A stretch of DNA of 64,000 nt from Piscinibacterium candidicorallinum (lineage in GTDB: Bacteria > Pseudomonadota > Gammaproteobacteria > Burkholderiales > Burkholderiaceae_C), in contig NZ_CP180191.1 of assembly GCF_047549485.1 (NCBI RefSeq), forward strand, positions 2,418,001-2,482,000, written 5' to 3'. Of this stretch, positions 1-7,480 are shown in pieces. The translations under genes and the position numbers were made by a program. Numbering within the stretch: position 1 is the first letter of the stretch; each line of letters starts with the position of its first letter. The notes below the pieces were generated by a model. That model did no database searches, was not told where the DNA came from, and saw nothing but the letters and a program-made list of their open reading frames with translations.

Positions 1-1173
<1,173 letters not shown>

Positions 1174-1631
1174 TAAGCGGCTAGGTGTTTCAGGTCAGGC
1201 GTTGCAAAACGTCCGGTCTGCGCAGAAAACGTCCGGGGGGCGGACGTTTTGACCCTGGCGTTTGTGTCCGGACGTTTTCACCGGCCTGGGTTGTTGATGT
1301 AGCGGGCGCAAGCGTACCGAAGGCGGGCAGTCTGCGGCACGCAACGCCCGCCACGCGGCGCCTGATGGCCGGAATGCATGCAGTCCGCGGGGGTCCGCCC
1401 AAAAAACCGTGCGCGCAACCGAACTTTTTCGACCCCAATTGCACCCTGAAGCACAGTTTGCAGCCCCCCTGCTCGTTCAAGACCTTCCGTGAACTGCCTG
1501 CGTTCATATGGCATATCTATACAGTCACCGATTATCGACACGCGAAAACTGCTCGCAGTGCGCAGACAGACCCGACTATCGGTCCAACGGGCCAACGCCG
1601 CGGTACGAAATCGGGTCTATCTGCGCGCCCG
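1174..1631. other. Intergenic region between the winged-helix gene and hsdM
   Basis: This 458-bp gap has no convincing gene on either strand. It contains the AAAACGTCCG array at its hsdM-proximal end and an AT-richer patch around 1505-1530 that could hold a minus-strand promoter. I see no clear terminator in it. Confidence 0.5.
1206..1278. repeat. Four-copy AAAACGTCCG direct/inverted repeat array upstream of hsdM
   Basis: The 10-mer AAAACGTCCG occurs at 1206-1215 and 1226-1235, 20 bp apart, and as its reverse complement CGGACGTTTT at 1241-1250 and 1269-1278. The nearest copy is 33 bp upstream of the hsdM start codon, within its probable promoter. Two pairs facing each other, with one 20-bp spacing, suggest an operator for a cooperative DNA-binding protein. 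The binding protein is unknown; AlpA, the winged-helix protein and the AP2 protein in the same island are candidates by proximity only. Confidence 0.6.
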
Positions 1632-2201
1632 CTAAACCGCTATTCGGGGGTCAGTTGCGGCGATCGACTGCCTGTAGTGCCGGTACGCACTGCGTCGGAA
1701 GGCGCCCCGTTCAATGTCCATCTTCGGGGAGTAGTCAAGGTCCAGCCACGTCAACGCAAACAAGGATGCGAGGTTTGGCTTTGCGCCCTTGCGCGTTTCC
1801 TGGATCAGACCGACCTCCTGCAGCTGCTTAAGGCAGCGCGATACGGTCTGGTTACTGGTCCAGCCGAGTGGCTTCAGAGCTTTGGCGCACGCGACCAGTT
1901 CACCGTTGTTCTTCCCGTTGAACTGCCGGGCCAAGTCCACCAGTAACGACCGTGCTGCGTGAGTGAGCTCCCGATAGCCCGGGCTCTCTACGACGACGTG
2001 CGGCAGCATGATGAACGTCGGCCCGTCGCAGTTACTGCGTCGCCCCCGTGCGCGCTTGCCGCGCATACCGTCTTTCGGATTCACGCGCGATGGAATGGGC
2101 CGTCCTGTAGTGGTGTGATCCGGCAGATTTACCAACGGTCGCGCCACGGCGGGGCTGCCCAGGCGGGTCGGGTCCTGGTGAGTTTGACTGTTCGCGTTCA
2201 T
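1632..2201 (-). CDS. Winged-helix/HTH accessory protein of integrative elements
   Basis: A 189-residue protein. The first 60 residues are basic and poorly structured. From about residue 63 it resembles a protein common in proteobacterial genomic islands, with FIMLPHVVVESPGYRELTHAARSLLVDLARQFNGKNNGEL followed by a helix-turn-helix stretch (WTSNQTVSRCLKQLQEVGLI, about residues 113-132) and a C-terminal segment ending LTWLDLDYSP. The architecture looks like a replication-initiator or MarR-like winged helix that binds DNA. It lies between AlpA and hsdM on the same strand and probably has a regulatory or maintenance role. The family is recognised from pattern; the function is inferred. Confidence 0.7.
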   Translation of the reverse strand: MNANSQTHQDPTRLGSPAVARPLVNLPDHTTTGRPIPSRVNPKDGMRGKRARGRRSNCDGPTFIMLPHVVVESPGYRELTHAARSLLVDLARQFNGKNNGELVACAKALKPLGWTSNQTVSRCLKQLQEVGLIQETRKGAKPNLASLFALTWLDLDYSPKMDIERGAFRRSAYRHYRQSIAATDPRIAV

Positions 2202-2345
2202 AGGTTCTCACTTTCTTCGCGGTGTGCGGCGCTGCAATAGTGGTTTGGACCGCGGGTTCAATAGGCAAAAGGGCGCCCTGCCCGTCGCCGGGCTGTAGCC
2301 AACGGCTGGGCATGAACAGGGCGTTGCTTGGGAAAGTTCTCTTGG

Positions 2346-2364
2346 GCGCTGATCGAATCAGCGC
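2346..2364. promoter_or_regulatory. Perfect 8-bp inverted repeat between the small ORF and the winged-helix gene
   Basis: GCGCTGAT (2346-2353) and ATCAGCGC (2357-2364) are perfect inverted copies around a 3-bp centre. It lies 145 bp upstream of the winged-helix start with no T-run, so it fits an operator better than a terminator. No cognate regulator is known. Confidence 0.35.
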
Positions 2365-2401
2365 ACCGGCGCGGCCGTACGCAGACCGCGCGACGAGCGG
2401 G

Positions 2402-2653
2402 TTAATCGCGCAAGCGATGGCACGTCACCAGCATGCCGGTGAGTGCTTTCGGGCTGAGCCACGCCGACCGCTGCGGCGAAGGCCGATCGCAGCCGGTGGG
2501 GCGCCTAGTGCCGTACCGCGCGTCGAGCCGACGCAGCCGGTTCAGGAAGCTGGACCGACCGGATGAGATGTCCGGCACACCGACGCGCGGTAGCGCTTCA
2601 ATGCGGTCAAGCATCGCCTTCATGGCGCGCAACAAGGTCGGCCGATCGGTCAT
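2402..2653 (-). CDS. Small basic protein translationally coupled to AlpA
   Basis: ATG at 2653 overlaps the TGA of the upstream AlpA-type gene (ATGA), giving 83 residues starting MTDRPTLLRAMKAMLDRIEA. The overlap and the amphipathic N-terminal helix (LLRAMKAMLDRIEALP) argue that it is translated. The C-terminal half is rich in Arg and Pro. Small coupled ORFs after AlpA are frequent in such islands. No domain is recognised and no function is assigned. The frame stays open further upstream, but the upstream part overlaps alpA and is not likely to be used. Confidence 0.5.
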   Translation of the reverse strand: MTDRPTLLRAMKAMLDRIEALPRVGVPDISSGRSSFLNRLRRLDARYGTRRPTGCDRPSPQRSAWLSPKALTGMLVTCHRLRD

Positions 2654-2910
2654 GCGGCCTGCCGCGCAGCGAGCCAGTGGCGCACATCGCCCAGCCGCCA
2701 TGCCGGACAACGCCCGGAATCGCTGAGCTGGATCGGCGACGGAAACTGGCCCGCCTGGATCAATCGCCAAAGCGTGGTTGGCGAAAGCGGCACCATTGCC
2801 AGTAGTGACTTCTTACGCACCAAGGCGTCGTCCGGTAAGTGGCTGACTGGCGCAGACGGACGGGCTGCTGCGGCGCGCGACTGAGGGGGAGATGTGTGCT
2901 TAATTGTCAT
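2650..2910 (-). CDS. AlpA-family excisionase/transcriptional regulator
   Basis: An 86-residue protein from ATG 2910, preceded by a good ribosome site (GGAGTG). The C-terminal half is a MerR-like winged helix typical of AlpA: LSPTTLWRLIQAGQFPSPI (residues 42-60), then WRLGDVRHWLAAR. AlpA proteins activate prophage or island integrase genes or act as excisionases. Here it shares the island with a P4-type integrase at 10256-11455, its likely target or partner. The frame is open further upstream to 3387, but that part is compositionally poor, so the RBS-backed start is preferred. Confidence 0.85.
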   Translation of the reverse strand: MTIKHTSPPQSRAAAARPSAPVSHLPDDALVRKKSLLAMVPLSPTTLWRLIQAGQFPSPIQLSDSGRCPAWRLGDVRHWLAARQAA

Positions 2911-3142
2911 TAACACTCCGTTCAAACGAGGTTCACCCGATACAGGCGCTAGTGCGGCGCGGTGTGCATCCCGGCCGCAAAACGTCTGCTTGGCATGACT
3001 ACCGTATGCGATTTTTGAGGTCGTGCAAGTGCACAGGCTGCGAGCCCGTTCGCACGATTTCAGAACGTCGCACTGCGTGCGGATTCGGTACATAAAGCCG
3101 CACGCGAAAATGGATGCACTCAATGGGGACATTCCGGCCGAC

Positions 3143-3152
3143 TGTCCGGACA
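3143..3152. promoter_or_regulatory. Palindrome TGTCCGGACA upstream of alpA
   Basis: TGTCCGGACA is a perfect 10-bp palindrome in the gap between minus-strand alpA and the plus-strand small ORF. Its core TGTCCGGAC is identical to bases 1265-1273 in the hsdM-proximal array, which raises the possibility of one regulator for both sites. Confidence 0.3.
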
Positions 3153-3179
3153 CATCAGTCGCCGCACCGACAAACGAAC

Positions 3180-3419
3180 ATGAACGTCGATTCAGACACC
3201 TGGATGTGCCAGCCGATGACGCTCCTAAAGCGCGGCTGGTTGACTGCACGCTATGTGGGCTACTACCTGCTGCGTGGCCGCTGGCCACCGAATGCAGCGG
3301 AACAGGAGCGGCGGCGGCGTGCGGCGGCGGCTGTATGGGCCGCAAGCCCACGGTTCCTTCACGACCGGCACGGGCATCCCATCGCACTCATCGGCGCAAA
3401 TGAGGAGCGGAGCCGCTAG
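3180..3419 (+). CDS. Small hypothetical protein, divergent from alpA
   Basis: ATG at 3180 opens a 79-residue frame beginning MNVDSDTWMCQPMTLLKRGW and ending in a tag. Codon third positions are G/C-biased and the sequence has an ordered look (LTARYVGYYLLRGRWPPNAAEQERRRRAAAAVW), with Trp and Tyr residues that are uncommon in shadow frames. No ribosome site stands out and no domain is recognised. It would be transcribed away from alpA, the usual layout for an island control region. Uncertain. Confidence 0.4.
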   Translation: MNVDSDTWMCQPMTLLKRGWLTARYVGYYLLRGRWPPNAAEQERRRRAAAAVWAASPRFLHDRHGHPIALIGANEERSR

Positions 3420-3600
3420 GCGCGGTGCAAGCTTGGTCGGATTCGTCGAGCGTTACAGCGCCCGTCGCTGATGGCAACAACCGGCTGATCCCAGCGGAAT
3501 TGCCGGCACCGTGTCAGGGCGCCCAAATGGCCAGCAAGGAATAGCTCGGGGTCGACTGGGCCGGGGCCAGCTGGTTCTACGCACCGGCAATCCAGCGCAG

Positions 3601-4146
3601 TCAGGTGCGTGCAGCCGGTCTGCTGCCGATTCGGCCACGCCCTGAGGCTTGGAGGGTGCCTTGGCTGCGATCTGCCTTCGACAGGGTGGCTACGTAAGCT
3701 TTGCGCGCGGCGACTGCAAGATCAAACGCACGCTGTTCGCCGTACCGGTGAATGGCAAAACGCTTCGCTCGGGGGCGTCCGGTCTCATCGCGCACGTAGG
3801 CCGACCAGTAGGCCAGGATCAAGGGCTCGCCGGAGGCGCTCACGCGCCGATCCTCAATGCGGCACACGCCCCGAACCCCCGAGGTGTTGTTCGCCAGCGG
3901 TTTGACCGCTTGCTCCTTGCGTGTGTAGCTGGGCAGGGCGGCGCGCTGATCATCGCGCCACTTGCGCGCAGCCGCCAGCGCCTTGCGCTCCGTGCCGTAC
4001 TGCAGATTGCTGAAGCGCTTGATGTAGCCGCGGTTCTTTCGCTCGAAGTGCACCAGAAACGCCACCGTCCCGGTGGTCAGCGTCGTGACCTTCAGGATGG
4101 CCGGCTCGACAGACTCGTAGCGCAGGTTTTCTCTGTGAGCCGTCAT
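3601..4146 (-). CDS. AP2/ERF-like DNA-binding domain protein
   Basis: A 181-residue protein with two AP2-like units. Residues about 25-68 read AFLVHFERKNRGYIKRF...AALAARKWRDDQ-like, and residues about 88-155 contain SGVRGVCR, YWSAYVRD, GRPRAKRFAIHRYGEQRAF and DLAVAARKAY, the three-strand plus helix pattern of AP2 domains. In bacteria and phages AP2 units occur in homing endonucleases and mobile-element proteins, but no HNH nuclease is visible here. It follows the T6SS PAAR gene by 28 bp on the same strand. DNA binding is likely; the role is unknown. The basic tail ends RGRIGSRPAART. Confidence 0.75.
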   Translation of the reverse strand: MTAHRENLRYESVEPAILKVTTLTTGTVAFLVHFERKNRGYIKRFSNLQYGTERKALAAARKWRDDQRAALPSYTRKEQAVKPLANNTSGVRGVCRIEDRRVSASGEPLILAYWSAYVRDETGRPRAKRFAIHRYGEQRAFDLAVAARKAYVATLSKADRSQGTLQASGRGRIGSRPAART

Positions 4147-4174
4147 GCGATTGGGTCGACGCGCTGGGCCAGGA

Positions 4175-4444
4175 TTACCCGCGGGTCAGATTGGGCAGGG
4201 TTGAGATGAGTGACGCACCACAGCTTGTCTTGTGACCTTCGAGCGCGACCGGTATCCCGTCGATCGTCCAATCGGGGTCGCCTTCGATGATGACGCACAT
4301 GCCGCCGTGCTGAGGGATCGGGCATGTGCACTTATCGCCCTTGCGAGCCAGCGACTTGCCCATCACATCCGATCGATTCGGATTGACTTGTACAACGACC
4401 CCGCCATGGCTGGTCGGATCACCCAGACGAATGGCCCTTTTCAT
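4175..4444 (-). CDS. PAAR-domain type VI secretion spike-tip protein
   Basis: An 89-residue protein beginning MKRAIRLGDPTSHGGVV with the PAAR-typical repeats GDPTSHGG, ARKGDKCTCP, HGGMCVIIEGDP and GHKTSCGASL, carrying the His/Cys residues that bind the tip metal. PAAR proteins sharpen the VgrG spike and help load effectors. Its ATG overlaps the TGA of the lipase gene (4 nt), so the two are translationally coupled. It is a stand-alone PAAR with no toxin extension, consistent with the separate lipase being the cargo. Confidence 0.93.
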   Translation of the reverse strand: MKRAIRLGDPTSHGGVVVQVNPNRSDVMGKSLARKGDKCTCPIPQHGGMCVIIEGDPDWTIDGIPVALEGHKTSCGASLISTLPNLTRG

Positions 4445-6090
4445 GATTGATTGAACACTCGGCGATAGCGCACATAGCCACCATTCGCGCCGCGTAGCTC
4501 CATCATTCCCATGACCCGAAATCCGGCGCGACTGTCATGAACAAAGTCGTCGAACAATTTGATGCTCGCGAGGGGGAGGTCACCCGGGGACTGGAAGCGC
4601 TCCAAAGCCCGCGCATCTTCGGCACCGAGCGTCGGCGGCATCGGCGCCACGGGCATACCGCCACCGATCATCATGGTCGCGTAGGCCGGTGAAGTTTGCA
4701 TGCTTGCCGCGTCTGCTCGCCATTGCAGTTCGCTGATTTGCGCCCGCAGATCGTCGTTCGCCTCGCGCAACTGCTGTGCGTCAGCTGAAGCTGCTTCTTT
4801 GAAAAAGCGCTGATCTTCAAGGCGTTGCTCCGGCTGTAGCCGCAGCCCTCGGTAGCGTTGGTATTGCTCCGTGTGAGACCGGCTCATGGCATTCAACGAC
4901 CCTGAGCGCATGCAGCCATGCTGCCCTGCCCAAGCATTGAATGCCGTGCGCGTTGATTCAGCGATAGCGAACGTGGAAGCCAAACGGGGTAGCTGCTGGA
5001 TCTCGTCAGCCGAGAGCACGGGGACGCCGGAGCGCACTGCTTCATAGTGCATGTCGACCAATGCGACTTGCGACAGCTGTGGCGTACTGCCCCAACTCGC
5101 CATGGACTTGCCCTGCTCACTCGGCGCATAGCCGCCGCCGACATCCGAGTGCATGCCTGGATAGGCCCTCTGCTTGCCGACATTCGCGTCTTCCACGGGA
5201 AAAGCGGATCGCTGTTCATGCAGGGCTGCAAAGTGCACACATTGCTCCACGATGGGGTGAATGCTCATCGTTCCATCGGCCCAGGCCATATGCCCATCTG
5301 CACCCCACACTGAGTCAGGGATGCCAACACTGGCGACGGTATCGAAGATTCCCATGAAGCTCAGGCGTATGGGGACACCGGCTAAGGTAAACCCATCACC
5401 GTCAGCTGAAGCGATCTGTGCAAGCCAGTGGGCAAACGCCCGAGCAAGCGCGGCACCGCGCGAGAAGCCGAACACCGACACATTGATCTGCACCAGCTTC
5501 TTGTTCTGCGCTTCGTTCACCTGCTTGAGCCGATCCTCCCAGTGACGCAGCACCCACCGCCGATTGGGCCCCTCAAGACCCATGGTTCGCCAGAACGAGG
5601 AGATATTCCCGACGATCGTTGTGGCCTGCGCGTCAGGAATCAGCTTCGCGTTGGTGAGGTACGTGTGTGCTGAGTTAAGCAGCTGCACGAGCGCCCAATT
5701 GATACGATCTGACCCCTTCCGCCCTGCCGCGCCACCGGCCTTGCCGTCGTACCACTGACCGCTGTCATTGACCTTGTCGAACGGCGTCCCTACCCCTGGG
5801 ATGTAGTGTGCGAATAGGCCACTCTCAGGTTCATCGCGGTGGCTGTCGAACAGTCTGGCGACGTTGCTGTGGTAATTCATCGAGCGCTGCCGCCCAGACT
5901 TACCCGGCTCTTGCCAGTCCGCGTTGTTACCCGTGCCGTCGAAGAAGATGCTGACAAAAATTTGACCCTTGCACTTCGTCGGATTCGGGTCACGGATGCA
6001 TTCCATGGCGCGAGCGCGCTGGGCGGCCTCTCGGGCAGACAGCCGCCGGAATCCGCCTTCGGGTGAAGGGTCTGGAATCGTGAACGTCAT
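4441..6090 (-). CDS. T6SS phospholipase effector (DUF2235/Tle1-like alpha/beta hydrolase)
   Basis: A 549-residue protein with the DUF2235 start FVSIFFDGTGNN (45-56), nucleophile elbow GFSRG (208-212, Ser210), an acid candidate in GIFDTVASVG (Asp250) and the histidine motif GMHSDVGGGY (His314). This set is that of Tle1-type type VI lipases, which cut membrane phospholipids in rival cells. A helical segment near 430-460 (EANDDLRAQISELQWR-like) may be coiled. It lies between its probable immunity gene (1-bp gap) and PAAR (4-nt overlap), downstream of vgrG and the DUF4123 adaptor. The family call is firm; substrate class (A1 or A2) cannot be read from sequence. Confidence 0.92.
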   Translation of the reverse strand: MTFTIPDPSPEGGFRRLSAREAAQRARAMECIRDPNPTKCKGQIFVSIFFDGTGNNADWQEPGKSGRQRSMNYHSNVARLFDSHRDEPESGLFAHYIPGVGTPFDKVNDSGQWYDGKAGGAAGRKGSDRINWALVQLLNSAHTYLTNAKLIPDAQATTIVGNISSFWRTMGLEGPNRRWVLRHWEDRLKQVNEAQNKKLVQINVSVFGFSRGAALARAFAHWLAQIASADGDGFTLAGVPIRLSFMGIFDTVASVGIPDSVWGADGHMAWADGTMSIHPIVEQCVHFAALHEQRSAFPVEDANVGKQRAYPGMHSDVGGGYAPSEQGKSMASWGSTPQLSQVALVDMHYEAVRSGVPVLSADEIQQLPRLASTFAIAESTRTAFNAWAGQHGCMRSGSLNAMSRSHTEQYQRYRGLRLQPEQRLEDQRFFKEAASADAQQLREANDDLRAQISELQWRADAASMQTSPAYATMMIGGGMPVAPMPPTLGAEDARALERFQSPGDLPLASIKLFDDFVHDSRAGFRVMGMMELRGANGGYVRYRRVFNQS

Positions 6091-6091
6091 T

Positions 6092-6583
6092 TCAGCGTGC
6101 CGGTACGTCGGGCCTGAGCTGTGCCTCAGGTCCCTTCAGTGGGTAGTCTGGGTGCCTCAAGTCCAGCATCGTGGCGAACACCCTGATTTCGCCTGTTCGC
6201 AGGAAATGAACGTTGAGCGCGCCGACTTTGTTTGTGTCGTAGGCAGGCACATCCACATCGACAACTCTTTCGGTGGATTCCATGCCCTTTTGCCAGAGCA
6301 CTTTGACTTTGGTACCGGGTGACCACGTTCGGGGAATCGACACGCAACAGCTCGACTTGCCGCCGCCTGAATGGGGCATGAGGTAACCCCCAGCCTGATT
6401 GTTGACCGAGAAGGTGATCTCGTCTTTCGTGTGGTTGTAGCCAGTCACACCCGGGGTGAGCATTCTGGGCTCCTTGTCATTTGCGCACGCGCTGGTCAAC
6501 AAAGCGCTCGCCAACAGCATGCCAGCGGCAAAGCGATACGCCAAGGCGTGTCGCCGCAGCCATCCACTAGTTACGATATTCAT
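6092..6583 (-). CDS. DUF3304-type lipoprotein, probable immunity protein for the adjacent T6SS lipase
   Basis: The start at 6583 is chosen because GGAGG lies just upstream and a lipoprotein signal follows: MNIVTSGWLRRHALAYRFAAG, hydrophobic core, then SAC with the cysteine near residue 33. The mature part (CVSIPRTWSPGTKVKVLWQK, VDVDVPAYD, VHFLRTGEIRVFA) matches the DUF3304 pattern of small lipoproteins that sit next to Tle lipases. Location in the periplasm, where Tle enzymes act, supports an immunity role. It overlaps the DUF4123 gene by 17 bp and ends 1 bp before the lipase start, so immunity is made before the toxin. Confidence 0.82.
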   Translation of the reverse strand: MNIVTSGWLRRHALAYRFAAGMLLASALLTSACANDKEPRMLTPGVTGYNHTKDEITFSVNNQAGGYLMPHSGGGKSSCCVSIPRTWSPGTKVKVLWQKGMESTERVVDVDVPAYDTNKVGALNVHFLRTGEIRVFATMLDLRHPDYPLKGPEAQLRPDVPAR

Positions 6584-7472
6584 CCAAACCTCCGAACAGA
6601 TGCTCGTCATCAATCGCCGGTGCAAGCGGTTGAATCTCCCCCCACAAGGGCGAGCCCGCCTGCCAGACCCGATCAGGCAGTAAGTCACTCCAATCCAGAA
6701 AGCTCATCACACGCACCGAGGGTTGTGTTCTCCACTGCACCAACTCGGGTTCATTCAGGAAGGCGCCCGACGTGTACAGGGCGAGCAGCATGAACTGCAC
6801 TTGAGCGGGATGGCCTTCGACGCCGATCTTCCGAGCGACTGCCAGGTGATCGATCAGGAAACGTGTCAGCCTCGACGAGTTCACCCGCGACAGTTCGTCG
6901 GGAATCGTTTCGCGCAACGTGCGCAAGACGGCATATGGCACCGAGGCATCGATCAGATGACTGTACTGAGCTGGATTGAGCTCGAACGGGGGCTCAAGCT
7001 CGCTGGCGACCTCATCCGACAGGATCTCGGCACTTCGTGCAGTACCAAACCGATCCCAGTACATCCAGCGTCGGACGGGCCCGAAAAAGCTCGCCAGCTG
7101 TTCTTGGGACAAGCACTCCAGCAGCGGCTCGAAGACACGCGTGTCGTACCAACGCAGGATCATCTTCTGGTCATCGGGCAACTTGGCGACGTGGAACTGG
7201 CGCAGATGCCTTGCCACGCCCTCAAGATCCTCGGGGGAGGAAATCGCATGGACGGCAGGCTCCTCATGCGCAATCGTGTTGATGCGCTTGAGCAGCGGCT
7301 TGTACCGCTCGTCCTCGCCGTCCGGCACCGGGAAGACCAAGGGCGCGATCTCGACCAGCCGCTTCTCGGGTGTTCCGTCGAACAAGCTGGCGTACTGCCA
7401 GTGCAGCGCCTGCAACGCACCGAGTACATCAGGTGCTTGCGCACCATCAACGATGAAGTAGTCGTTCAGCAT
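6567..7472 (-). CDS. DUF4123 effector-loading adaptor (Tap/Tec) for T6SS
   Basis: About 301 residues with the DUF4123 beginning MLNDYFIVDGAQAPDVLGAL and internal motifs RWYDTRVFEPLLECLSQEQLASFFGPVRRWMYWDR, a hallmark of the family. These chaperones hold a lipase or other cargo and attach it to a matching VgrG. It lies directly after vgrG and before the effector pair, the expected order. A TTG at 7484, overlapping the vgrG stop by 4 nt, is an alternative start adding four residues; I prefer ATG 7472 because the family usually begins near the first conserved residues. No strong ribosome site separates the two. Confidence 0.9.
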   Translation of the reverse strand: MLNDYFIVDGAQAPDVLGALQALHWQYASLFDGTPEKRLVEIAPLVFPVPDGEDERYKPLLKRINTIAHEEPAVHAISSPEDLEGVARHLRQFHVAKLPDDQKMILRWYDTRVFEPLLECLSQEQLASFFGPVRRWMYWDRFGTARSAEILSDEVASELEPPFELNPAQYSHLIDASVPYAVLRTLRETIPDELSRVNSSRLTRFLIDHLAVARKIGVEGHPAQVQFMLLALYTSGAFLNEPELVQWRTQPSVRVMSFLDWSDLLPDRVWQAGSPLWGEIQPLAPAIDDEHLFGGLDEYRN

Positions 7473-7480
7473 GCCAGCTG

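Noticed and set aside
2911..3387. Upstream extension of the AlpA frame to 245 residues
   Set aside because: The extra 159 residues are low-complexity and Arg/Ser/Cys-rich, and a good ribosome site supports the start at 2910.
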